Assembly (NCBI RefSeq): GCF_020497125.1
Contig: NW_025422919.1
Location: 62,001 to 126,000, forward strand
DNA: 64,000 nucleotides
Origin: Mauremys mutica
Taxonomy: Eukaryota > Chordata > Testudines > Geoemydidae
Direction of reading: 5' to 3'
Shown here: positions 28,925 through 52,900 of the stretch, piece after piece
How the letters are laid out: each line of letters begins with the position of its first letter
Position numbering within the stretch: position 1 is the stretch's first letter
The notes under the pieces: model-generated
Database searches by the model: none
Seen by the model: the letters and a program-made list of their open reading frames with translations, nothing else
Told to the model about the DNA's origin: nothing
Made by a program: the position numbers and the translations under genes

Positions 28925-31500
28925 CAGAGCTGGGGGGGCTGCGGGTCGGGAGTGAGGGGCCCCGGCAGGGCTGGGGGGGCAGGGGCTGTGGGTCGGGAGT
29001 GAGGGGCCCCGGCAGAGCTGGGGGGGTGGCAGGGGCTGTGGGTCGGGAGTGAGGGGCCCCGGTGGGGCTGGGGGGGGCAGGGGCTGCGGGTCGGGAGTGA
29101 GGGGCCCCGGCGGGGCTGGGGGGGGGCAGGGCCTGTGGGTCGGGAGTGAGGGGCCCCGGCAGAGCTGGGGGGGTGGCAGGGGGTGTGGGTCGGGAGTGAG
29201 GGGCCCCGGCGGGGCTGGGGGGAGCAGGGGCTGCGGGTCGGGAGTGAGGGGCCCCGGCGGGGCTGGGGGGGGGCAGGGGCTGCGGGTCGGGAGTGAGGGG
29301 CACCGGCAGAGCTGGGGGAGCCCAGGGCTGGGCTGGCAGGGGCTGCGGGTCGGGAGTGAGGGGCACCGGCAGGGCTGGGGGGGGGCAGGGGCTGCGGGTT
29401 GGGAGTGAGGGGCACCGGCAGAGCTGGGGGGGCAGGGGCTGCGGGTCGGGAGTGAGGGGCACCGGCAGGGCTGGGGGGGCAGGGGCTGCGGGTCGGGAGT
29501 GAGGGGCACCGGCAGGGCTGGGGGGGCAGGGCGGGGCGAGTAGGGGGCTGCGGGTCGGGAGTGAGGGGCACCGGCAGGGCTGGGGTGGCAGGGGCTGCGG
29601 GTCGGGAGTGAGGGGCACCGGCAGGGCTGGGCTGGCAGGGGCTGCGGGTCGGGAGTGAGGGGCACACGCAGGGCTGGGCTGGCAGGGGCTGCGGGTCGGG
29701 AGTGAGGGGCACCGGCAGAGCTGTGGGGGGGCAGGGGCTGCGGGTCGGGAGTGAGGGGCACCGGCAGGGCTGGGAGGGGGAGGGGCTGCGGGTCGGGAGT
29801 GAGGGGCCCCGGCAGGGCTGGGGGGGCAGGGGCTGCGGGTCGGGAGTGAGGGGCACCGGCAGGGCTGGGGGGGGCCGGGGCTGTGGGTCGGGAGTGAGGG
29901 GCACCGGCAGGGCTGGGCTGGCAGGGGCTGCGGGTCGGGAGTGAGGGGCACCGGCAGGGCTGGGCTGGCAGGGGCTGCGGGTCGGGAGTGAGGGGCCCCG
30001 GCAGGGCTGGGGGGGCCGGGGCTGCGGGTCGGGAGTGAGGGGCCCCGGCAGGGCTGGGCTGGCAGGGGCTGCGGGTCGGGAGTGAGGGGCCCCGGCGGGG
30101 CTGGGGGGGGCAGGGGGGAGCCGGTGTGTACGTGACTCTGGGGGACGTGCTATCAGGTCCCAGCCCCACCCCCGCCCTTATCACCCCAGCCAGGCTCCCT
30201 CCGCCCCCCCCCAGCCGGCAGCCGGGGCCTGGGACCTCCTGGCCTGGCTTCCCCTCCCCCCCCCGAATCGCCCCCAAGCCCCCTCCAGCCCCTTTCTGCC
30301 CCCTCCCCCCATATCTCAGCTCCTCCACCAGCTCGCCCGGGGCGGGGGAGGGGCTCTGACCCCTGGCCGTGGGGCCGGCCCCCACCCTGCCCCACAGTGC
30401 CCCCGGCAGCCCGGCGCCAGGCAGGCAAATCAATACGGCCCCGGCAGCCTTTGCACCCGGGCCGCCGGGACAGAGACTTGGTAACCGCCCCCCTGCCCCC
30501 CCAGCCCTGCCGGTGCCCCTCACTCCCGACCCGCAGCCCCTGCCAGCCCTGCCCCCGAGCCCTGCCGGTGCCCCTCACTCCCGACCCGCAGCCCCTGCCC
30601 CCCCCAGCCCTGCCGGTGCCCCTCACTCCCGACCCGCAGCCCCTGCCCCCCCAGCCCTGCCGGTGCCCCTCACTCCCGACCCGCAGCCCCGGCCAGCCCG
30701 GCCCCCGAGCCCCGCCGGCGCCCCTCACCCCCGACCCGCAGCCCCTGCCCCCCCCAGCCCTGCCGGTGCCCCTCACTCCCAACCCGCAGCCCCTGCCCCC
30801 CCAGCTCTGCCGGTGCCCCTCACTCCCGACCCGCAGCCCCTGCCAGCCCAGCCCTGCCGGTGCCCCTCACTCCCGACCCGCAGCCCCTGCCAGCCCAGCC
30901 CTGCCGGTGCCCCTCACTCCCGACCCGCAGCCCCTGCCCCCCCCCAGCTCTGCCGGTGCCCCTCACTCCCAACCCGCAGCCCCTGCCCCCCCAGCTCTGC
31001 CGGTGCCCCTCACTCCCGACCCGCAGCCCCTGCCAGCCCAGCTCTGCCGGTGCCCCTCACTCCCGACCCGCAGCCCCTGCCCCCCCCAGCTCTGCCGGTG
31101 CCCCTCACTCCCGACCCGCAGCCCCTGCCCCCCCCCAGCCCTGCCGGTGCCCCTCACTCCCGACCCGCAGCCCCTGCCAGCCCAGCTCTGCCGGTGCCCG
31201 TCCCTCCGGCCCGGCAGCCCCTGCCAGCCCAGCCCTGCCCCCCAGCCCTGCCGGGGCCCCTCACTCCCGACCCGCAGCCCCTGCCGGCCCAGCCCTGCCC
31301 CCCAGCTCTGCCAGTGCCCCTCACTCTCGACCCGCAGCCCCTGCCAGCCCAGCCCTGCCCCCCCCCAGCTCTGCCAGTGCCCCTCACTCCCGACCCGCAG
31401 CCCCTGCCCCCCCAGCCCTGCCGGTGCCCCTCACTCCCGACCCGCAGCCCCCGTTAGCCCAGCCCTGCCGGTGCCCCTCACTCCTGACCCGCAGCCCCTG
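28925..31500. repeat. Large inverted pair of unit B arrays upstream of TFR2
   Basis: About 1.2 kb of unit B in minus orientation (28925-30110), a 380-base non-repetitive spacer, then about 1 kb of unit B in plus orientation (30490-31500). The second arm ends about 80 bases before the first TFR2 exon. Arms this similar could form a large hairpin in DNA or RNA. Confidence 0.92.
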
Positions 31501-31599
31501 CTCTTCTGGTTTGGGGGGCAGATAAAGGGGAACCCTCCTGGCTCCTCCGTAACCGGCCCCCGGGGCCCGTCTCTCTCCGCAGGACACGAGGAGGCTGCG

Positions 31600-44304
<12,705 letters not shown>

Positions 44305-44794
44305 GCCCCCCCCGTTCCCCCCCCCGGGTGCCCCCGATGGCTTCCCTGCCCCCCGCCGGGTCCCGCCCGCTCCGATCCCCCCCATTCACCCTGTCCAGCC
44401 TCCCAGCCGAGCCGCCTCCCTGCGCGGCCTCACCCCACCGAACCCCCAAATCTCCCCCCCGTGCAGCCCTCCCCCCAAATCTCCGCCCCCCCCGAGGGAC
44501 CCTGTATTTCTCCTACGCCCCCAGATCTGCACCCAAGGGGCACCCGTTTCCCTGCCCTCCCAGCCCCGCTTGCCCCCCCCCCGTTAATTTATCAGTGGCA
44601 GCGCCCACTATAAATGGTTTCGTTTATTGCTAGGCGATAGATTTAACCCTTTGTCGGAAGCACCAGCTTCTATACCCTCCTGTGACCAATGGACATGCAG
44701 CATCCCCGGGAACCAATCACAGGCCGGCTCCCCAACACAGTCCCGCCCCCGGCACCCCCCAAAAAATCCATCACCAGCTGCAACCTCGGGCACC

Positions 44795-45262
44795 AGGACT
44801 CCTGGGTTCTCTCCCCGGCTCTGGGAGGGCAGTGGGGGCTGGTGGGTTAGAGCAGGGGGCGCTGGGAGCCAGGACTCCTGGGTTCTCTCCCCGGCTCTGG
44901 GAGGGGAGTGGGGGGGGTGGGTTAGAGCGGGGGGGGCTGGGAGCCAGGACTCCTGGGTTCTCTCCCCGGCTCTGGGAGGGGAGTGGGGGGGGTGGGTTAG
45001 AGCGGGGGGGGGCTGGGAGCCAGGACTCCTGGGTTCTCTCCCCGGCTCTGGGAGGGGAGGGGGGGGGGGTTAGAGCGGGGGGGGGCTGGGAGCCAGGACT
45101 CCTGGGTTCTCTCCCCGGCTCTGGGAGGGGAGTGGGGGCTGGTGGGTTAGAGCAGGGTGGGCTGGGAGCCAGGACTCCTGGGTTCTCTCCCCAGCTCTGG
45201 GAGGGGAGTGGGGGCTGGTGGGTTAGAGCAGGTGGGGCTGGGAGCCAGGACTCCTGGGTTCC
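44795..45262 (+). repeat. Unit A array in the TFR2 3' UTR region
   Basis: Six to seven copies of unit A between the TFR2 stop and its first AATAAA, so probably transcribed in the 3' UTR. Confidence 0.92.
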
Positions 45263-45373
45263 TCCTCTACCCAGCCTATCTCTGTGCCTTATTTCCTCCT
45301 GCCCTAATGGGGGGGGGGTCCCCTCGGGCCAGCTGGGCAGGGCCCCCCCCCCCCCCCCCGAGCCTGAAAGCTC

Positions 45374-45379
45374 AATAAA
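45374..45379 (+). terminator. TFR2 polyadenylation signal
   Basis: First canonical AATAAA after the TFR2 stop, about 1.07 kb downstream. The 45380-46240 stretch after it holds no recognised gene; it is C-rich with a short AT-rich segment near 45560-45630. Confidence 0.55.
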
Positions 45380-46919
45380 AATGGATGCTGCAGCTGCCTG
45401 TGTCTATTTCCGGGGGCCCCCAGCCCCTGAAACCCCCCCCAACGCCCAGGTATGGGGGGGCGGGGAAGGGGGCAGAACTCACTGGGCCGCCACCCCCCCC
45501 CATGTTGACCCCCCCTCCCTTTTAGCCCCCCCCTCCACCCCCACTGCAGTTCGAGGCCACTTCGGGCTTCTTTCAAAATTGTATTTTTGCACCAACAACA
45601 TAAAATTCTCCAGGCAAAATAATTTCAAGTATCTGCCCCCCCCCGCCCTGCCCTGGCAGACTGGGGGAGGGGCCACGATTCAAGGATCACGGTGGGGGGC
45701 TGGGGGCTCAGGTGCATTGGAAGATTTCGGGGGGGGGACGACGAGCTGTTCCCCCCTCAAAACCAGGGGCTAAACCCCCTTTACTGCCCCTGACCAATTC
45801 CCAAGGGGTCACAGGTCAAAAGCAGCAGGACACCCCCCCCCCCCTGCGAACAGCAGGTATCTCTGGGCGGGGGTCCCTGAGGAGGAGCCTACGTGCAGTC
45901 CCCGCCCACAGGGGGAGGGGCTTAAGGCTGTCTGGCTTCTGCCCGCCCCCCAAGGGGCGGGGCATAATGGATTCACACCCCCACTTCCTCCTATGAAAAG
46001 GGTGGAGCTGGAAGGGCCCCGCCCCCGTCCTCACCTGGACGTACCCCCAGAAGGGGCGGGGCACGAGGCCCGGCTCCCCTCAGGCCCCGCCCAAGGGGGA
46101 GGGGCTTAAGTGCTTGGCCACGCCCTCTGCCCAGAGCAGGCCTGAATCCTACACCCACCCTGCCCCAGGAGGGGAGGGGCTATGGGGGGGGTCCTTCCCA
46201 AGGGGGCGGGGCTTAGAGGACCCTTTCCCCAGGGGGAGGAGCATCAGCGCCCGAGCCAGGAGGGCGGGGCCTGTGCTCCTGGGAGGGCTCCCCCCAAGGG
46301 GGAGAGCCCCCGCCCCACGGTCCATCCCCCTCCGGGGCGGGCGGGCAGGGCCCCTCGGTCGTGCCCGGCCTCGCCGAGGGGCATGTGCCGGAGGGTGTGG
46401 AAGATCCAGTCCCTCTTGGTGCTCCAGCCGCCGTGGGGCGCCTCGTTCATCCGCTGGCTGAAGGACTCGAGCGCCTCCGGCTCGGCCTCGGCGAGCGCCG
46501 GCGCCTTGCGCCCGTAGGCGGCCTGGCCGAAGGGCTGCCGCTCCGGCAGCCCCGCGCTCCGCAGCAGCGAGGACAGGCTGAGCAGCAGGGTGGCGCGGTG
46601 CCGGGTGGCCAGTAGCCCGCGTAGCACATCTCCTGGCACCTGCCGGGGCGCGGCGCGGGGTCAGGGGGTCTCCTGGCGGTGGGGGGGGGGTTGGTGGAGG
46701 GTGAAAAGGGGTCAGAACCTTAAGCACCCCCAACCCCATCCAGAGGGGACTCCTAGCCCCCAGCAAAGCACCCCAAAAACAATGTGCTCAGAGCCTTCCA
46801 ATTTATGTAGGCCCTACAATAACAGGCAAGAGGGCCATATGGATCTATTATTGTAGCACTTATTACATAGCTTTATCTCCCTAGGATGTGGTCTGGTGGT
46901 TATCCTAGGGCCCTGCCCT

Positions 46920-47215
46920 ACTGGGCAGATTATGCCAGCCCTGTGTATTTACATAGGCCCTATCTTAATAGCCAAAAACATGCCATCCCTGTGTATTTAC
47001 ATAGGCCCTACCTTAATATCCAAAACATGCCAGTCCTGTGTATTTACATAGGCCCTACCTTAATAGCCAGATCATGCTGGCCCTGTGTATTTACGTAGGC
47101 CCTACCTTAATAGCCAAAACATGCCGGCCCTGTGCATTTACGTAGGCCCTGTGTTAAAAGCCAGATCATGCCGGCCCTGTGTATTTACGTAGGCCCTACT
47201 GTAAATACATCCAGG
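46920..47215. repeat. 45-bp AT-richer tandem repeat inside the PIK3CA-like remnant
   Basis: About six copies of TGTATTTACATAGGCCCTAC, CTTAATAGCCAAAACATGCC, AGCCC. It occupies the place where helical and kinase exons would be. Confidence 0.9.
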
Positions 47216-48099
47216 AGACTGCACCACTGAGGCTAGTTCACGGTTTCACAGCCCATGTTTTTAAGCGCTTAGGTTGACCGTTTTAGCCTGGTGTGTTTTG
47301 AGTAGGCCCTACCATAACAGCCAGCCGCCGCCTCCAGGCGGGCGGAGAGAAGTCGGCTGCAATAGCACGTACCGCCACGAGAGGGGCTGATGGCTGCCGA
47401 CAGGCGAGGAGGGGTTAATAGCCAGAGACCCCACTGGGGTACGGGACGGGACAGAGAGGGGACCCAGGGCCGGGCTGGCAGGGGCTGCGGGTCGGGAGTG
47501 AGGGGCACCGGCCGGGCTGGGGGGGGGCCAGGAAAACACTCACCCTGTTGGGGTTCGAGCCCCCCACTCCAATAGGGTTCAGTGAGTCCTCCAGGCCGTG
47601 GGGCACCGGCCGCAGGTTAAGCGCCATCTTCCCAGCCACCAAGGTATCTTTGTAATCACAGAGATGGAGGTTCCCCCACGCCAGGGGGCACTGCTCCTGC
47701 TCGGGGGGGCACAGCCAGCCTGCCCCCCATTCCCCGCCCCCCTGAGCCGGCCAATCCCCCCACCTCTTTGGCCCCCTTGACGGAGCAGACGGCGAGGCGG
47801 AGGCGGGCGGCGCGGGGCAGGTCCGCGAGGTGGATGTCGTAGCAGAGCCATTCGTTCCACCTGGGGGCGAGGGACACAGGTTGGGGTCGCCGGCGGCGGC
47901 TGGGGGGGGGGAGTCCCCGACCCCGGTCCCGGCGGCCCCGCAGCGCCCCTGCTGAGCCCCCGTCCCGCTCGCTACCTGGGGTTGGAGCAGGGAACACGCT
48001 GGGTGTTGACGTTGTCGCAGAGGGGCTCCCCGCCGTGGTAAATCCCCGTCCGGACGGAGATCTGGGGAAGGGGAGAGAAGGCGCCATCATGCCAGGGGA

Positions 48100-48350
48100 C
48101 CCAGGAGTCCTGGCTCCCGGCCCCCCCTGCTCTAACCCACCAGCCCCCACTCCCCTCCCAGCGCCGGGGAGAGAACCCAGGAGTCCTGGCTCCCAGCCCC
48201 CCCTGCTCTAACCCACCAGCCCCTACTCCCCTCCCAGAGCCGGGGAGAGAACCCAGGAGTCCTGGCTCCCAGCGCCCCCTGCTCTAACCCACCAGCCCCC
48301 ACTCCCCTCCCAGAGCCAGGGAGAGAACCCAGGAGTCCTGCCTCCCAGGC
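48100..48350 (-). repeat. Unit A array interrupting the PIK3CA-like Ras-binding exon
   Basis: Three to four unit A copies in minus orientation. They directly follow the last recognisable Ras-binding-domain codons (QLQRCLQ) without a splice donor between. Confidence 0.9.
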
Positions 48351-48454
48351 CCCCTGCAGGCAGCGCTGGAGCTGCGCGGGTGCCAGGTGCAGGCTGCGGC
48401 TCCGTCTGCGGATGGCGTCGGCGATCACCTGCCCGGGCAGCGCATCGTGTGGGG

Positions 48455-49900
48455 GGGAAAATGCAGAGGGAAGAGCAGAAGAGAGCGCGCGGGGGAAGGA
48501 GAGAAGCAGAGAAAAGAGGGACGGGGGAAAGAAAGGATGCAAAGGAGAGAGAACAGTGACGGAAAATGGGAACAATTCCCCACCAACTCCTACAGAAAAG
48601 TACCGGAACAAGCAACCCCCGGCCGTTTCGGCACTTGGTCGCCCTGACCCATCCACGGGAGAGCACCTACATCCTGGGAAGGATTCTAGATTCCCGACAT
48701 TCTGCAACTCCCCTTGCGCCTTTCAAATATCTGCAGAGGATCCCGTCATGTCGAAGTCAAGCTACCCTGATCGGTGTGGGTGGGTGTGGAAAGCCAACGT
48801 TGTGACGCAACATTAAAAACACCGTAATGAACCAAGAAATGGATTTTTATCACACTTTCGCTTATCTAGCCTGACTGCAGGCTTTTATTAACATGCAAAC
48901 CGTTACTTGTGAATGAGGGTTTAACCTGATGGTGGTCACAGCCATAAACTCCTTAAGTCCTAGTTCTGCCACCTTCATTCAACCCTTAACCCGGGCTACA
49001 CTCTCTGCGTGAAATTTATCTCTGTGGAGAAGGTCTATTTACGTCCACTTGCGACTTCAGAGGGCTGGTTCTCTCTACAGGGCAAATTTCACTCTAGTGG
49101 ATGAATACAAGCCAGTCTTTTTTACAAGTTTGTAACAGATAAACATAAAACCACAAATCCAGTAACTAGTTAAACACAACAGTAGCAACTAGGAAGTCCA
49201 GGTTTCACTGGAGTTAGAACATAACAGATTATAGAACAGGAACATGGGAATCTGGATCAAGGACTCTGATGATACCAAATGCTTTCAGATCTGGAGACCC
49301 AGTTCCTATCGATTTTACCATCCATATTCATCAGGCGACTCTGGAAATCTCAGCCTTAATGTACCACTTTTACAAATAAAGGCAACAATTTAGACACAGG
49401 GGTCTATCGGTAGCTGATGTAATTCCACTGACGATGCTGTACGCCAACTGAGGATCTGACCCCGTCAACCAACCCCCATCAACCAATTCCTTGAGTGATC
49501 AAACACTGTTTTTGTTTTTGTTTGTTTTTTAAAAATCACTCCTTGCCAATGGAACCTAAGGAAACGACGCACTACATGAGGTTGGCAGAATAAAACAAGA
49601 TCCAGCACCCTAAGTTTTAAGAAAACAGGTCAAGTCACTTATTGTGGATTTTCCCCCCCTATCTTTACAGATGAATATTTGAGAAGGGGGAGAGCTGGAT
49701 GTTAAAATCCACGTTTGCTGTCCCAACGGTCTCAGATCTTCATCAAACATAAACCAAGTTTAAACTAGATTGACTTTCCTACCGGCCACTTTTCTGGAGC
49801 ACTTTCTAATTTTTCTCTAATCCCCACTACCTTCAGGAAGGTAGCTCTGGGTGCCCCCAGAATCAGGGGATTCTGATCTCTGGGTGCCCCATGGCAGGTT
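48455..49900. other. AT-richer intergenic DNA, no gene seen
   Basis: Composition changes sharply here from GC-rich minisatellites to ordinary AT-richer sequence. No exon, RNA gene or confidently named repeat is seen between the PIK3CA-like remnant and the ZCWPW1 3' end. Confidence 0.6.
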
Positions 49901-49901
49901 T

Positions 49902-49907
49902 TTTATT
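49902..49907 (-). terminator. ZCWPW1 polyadenylation signal
   Basis: AATAAA on the minus strand starts only 7 bases after the ZCWPW1 stop codon (TAG at 49917-49915), implying a very short 3' UTR. Confidence 0.6.
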
Positions 49908-49914
49908 TCAATGG

Positions 49915-52900
49915 CTACTCTTCAAACAAGACCAGGGAACACTCTTCCGACGATTCGTTTTTCTCCGCTTCCTGGCTCCCACGTGCTTCCTTGGCCTTCT
50001 CCAGCTCCCCCACTTCCTGGAATTCCTCAAAGATCTCATCACTGCTACTTGACCTTGAGTGGCTCCTGGTGGTATTGTCTTTCACCTGCAACGTCTTCAC
50101 CAGCTCCGGCTTCAAGCCGTCGCAACGGGACGGTGTCAGGTTAACTCTGTTGCCTCTTGCTGGCGGTTTGGGCTGGCTGGATCCTGAGCTGTTGCTTCCC
50201 GGAATGGTGAACTTCTTCTTAAGGCCTGCAAAGAAGAGAGACCAAACGCAATCCTCAGAATCCAACAGGGAAAAGGCAGAATGAATCATACCAGAGACCC
50301 ACAAACCCTCCCCTCCTCTCCCACTGGGAAATCAAGGGATGAATCAACGTAGCCTCATAGATCAGGATTCTCCACACTTTTCCCACAAGATCCCTACAGC
50401 ATGGGGACAGAATGCGAACATACATCCATTAAAGGCTCCATTACTACATGAGAGCGGCCGGACTCGGTCAGACCAATGGTCCATCTAGCCCAGTATCCTG
50501 TCTTCCGACCATGGCCAATGCCAGGCGCGTCAAAGGGAATGAACAGAACGATCATCGAGTGATCCATCCCCTGTTGTCCACTCCCAGCTTTTCTGATTTG
50601 CACTCCTACTCCAATGTGTTTACATTGCTCCCAGCGGTGACTGGGAGGGGATTCTGATCTCTGGGTCCGTTCAATCCTTGGCCTCAGGGCTGAAGTTGCT
50701 AGCCAGGAGGCCAGCTGGTGCCAACCGTGATGGGAGGGAATTGAACTGAGACTAAAGCACTCCATTTCCAGTCGGATGCAACCAGATTTATCCACCTACA
50801 GATTCCGCCTCAAAACTCTCTTTTACTGTATGCTAAGACATCTGCCGGCCATGCTAACCCACTGTCTGCTTGTATTCACCCTTCTGTCTGGCTCTATCTC
50901 TTGTCTTAGACAAACAAGACTGTAATCCCTTTGGGGCAGGGACCGTCTTTTTGTTCTGTGTTTGTAGAGAGCCTGCTGCGAAGCGGATATGGATTTCATC
51001 CTGGCTGATTTGGACAAGAATACATGAGTTTAAGGCAACTGAAAGTCAACTTCCCAATTCCTCCATGAAAGCCAGGATTGTAGGAGAGTGAGCAATTCTA
51101 GTTTAAGTATCACACCCCAACCTTTCTTAATTTGTTACTTTACCTTGCTTGGCGTTGAAAGCCACTGCAGGAGTAGCTGGGTTGTATCACTAACCTTTCA
51201 GAAAGGTTTTCTCCTTGAAATCTGAAGTCGCAACCTGGAACCCAAGTATTGGTTAGTCAGACATGAAAGAGAATATATATTATACTGTCATGCTGGGTCC
51301 AGCTCCGATGCCCATACTTTAAGCGGGTGTTGACCAATTGGAAATAGGTTCAGAAAAGAGCGATGAGGATTCAGTCCCATGGCCTCTGTTATGCCGGGGG
51401 TCAGACTAGATGAGCATAATGGTCCCTTCTGGCATGATAATCTATGATCAATTTGTGGTCTATCTAGCTCATCTGAGATGATATGATCCCAGTCTATGAA
51501 TAGCTGCAAACTCATTGTTCGTGTAGACAAGGATCTAAGTGACTTATGCAAAGTCACAGAGCGAGTGAACCGAACCTGGGTTTCACAAATCCCAGAATCT
51601 TTTAGGAAGAAATCCAGTCTTTTTTGAAGCTCCTCAATTTAAAGACGCTGCAGCAGCCAGCCCTTGGAACTCCTCCTGCTTTGGTGTGTGAGATCTTCTC
51701 TTATTCGCTTGGATAAACTAAACAAACTGAGCATCCCCTAGGGGCTAACAGTCCAATAATCTTTGTGGGCACGGTTGTAGCTCAAAGCATTGGTGATGCA
51801 TTTACTATATGGCATTTTTGTTAGGGTGGGCGGGGGGAGAGACGGAATCAATGGAAACAAGAGAACAAACCCCCTTCTTTTAAACCATCTTTTCCCATCT
51901 CCGGTTTGACGTACCATATTCTTATTTCCATCGCAGGGCTGCTTCTCCTCCCTGGGCTCACGGGCCACGTTGAATAGCTCTAGAAGACAAGAACAAGGAC
52001 TCACTCTCCAGAGCACATGTTTTAACACCTTACGACAAACTTACTGTGGATTTGAACCAGTGTTCCTGGTGCTAGCGTCAAATCCTAGCAGATGTATCAT
52101 TATTCCAAAAGGGAGCACCACTGGCGGCAGCAAGCTGGGGTTGGGGGGGGAGACAATTGCCCCTCGGCCCAGGCAATTTAATACAGAGGGAACCAGCCTG
52201 CTGCTACTTTTGGCCACAGGGCCGCACGGGTAGCTCCTGCTACCAATCTCGCCCTCATGCAGTTCCTTGCCATGCCACAAACTTTGTGTGGAACCTTAGG
52301 CAAATCACATAAATCTCTCTGTGCCTTGGTTTCCCCATTGAAAAATAGGAGTGATTCATAAATTCTACGGCCAGATGGGACCACCACAATCCTGTAATCA
52401 GACCTCCTTTAAAACTGAGGCTGCTAATGTTTCCTCTGAGTGAAAATCATGCTACAGGACACCACACAAGACTTAGCGGGGACTCTAGCCATTAAATCTG
52501 CCTCCTTAGCCCCGCTGAGACGGGAGTGCTGAATGCAATCCTGACCCACTGCTAGACAGACACCAATGACCGGAATTACCATTATTTTTAAACGAGCTGC
52601 TTTACAATAGCACCGACGGTCCCTGCCTGAAACAGTTTACCGTCTAAATAAACAAACAAAGGAGGCCTTGAGGTTCTGCGGCCTGTGTCACACAGGAGGT
52701 CAGACAAGCTCATCATTAGAAGGATGTTCAAAAACTGGCGAGGGAGCAGAGAAGAGCTACCGAAAGGATCGGAGGGCTGAAAAAAATGCCGGCGAGTGAG
52801 AGACGTCAAGACGCGCGCTCCGTTTAGCTTCTGAAAAGAAGATGGAGAGGTGACTTGATCGCGATGCAGGGAGAAAAGACGGGGTAGCAAAAGGCTCTTT

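Larger units (their letters stand above)
46244..48449 (-). pseudogene. PI3-kinase p110-alpha-like pseudogene, internally deleted
   Basis: Minus-strand exons resembling PIK3CA. (a) 48449-48354: HDALPGQVIADAIRR, matching the Ras-binding domain; no acceptor, and cut short by a unit A array. (b) 48061-47976 and (c) 47860-47764: C2 domain, [18 protein letters not shown] and [19 protein letters not shown], with GT-AG junctions and matching phase. (d) 47696-47544: [36 protein letters not shown]. (e) from 46639: QEMCY, then after a one-base frame change AGLPE and QRMNEAPHGGWSTKRDWIFH, matching the last PIK3CA exon at the same exon boundary. The helical domain and nearly all the kinase domain are absent; the gap holds a 45-bp tandem repeat. 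Retained introns argue for segmental duplication, not retroposition. Misassembly cannot be excluded. Confidence 0.85.

Noticed and set aside
44600..44640. TATAAAT and minus-strand AATAAA near 44620 as gene ends
   Set aside because: TATAAAT is not a polyadenylation signal, and no minus-strand gene reaches this point with a continuous 3' exon; left unassigned.
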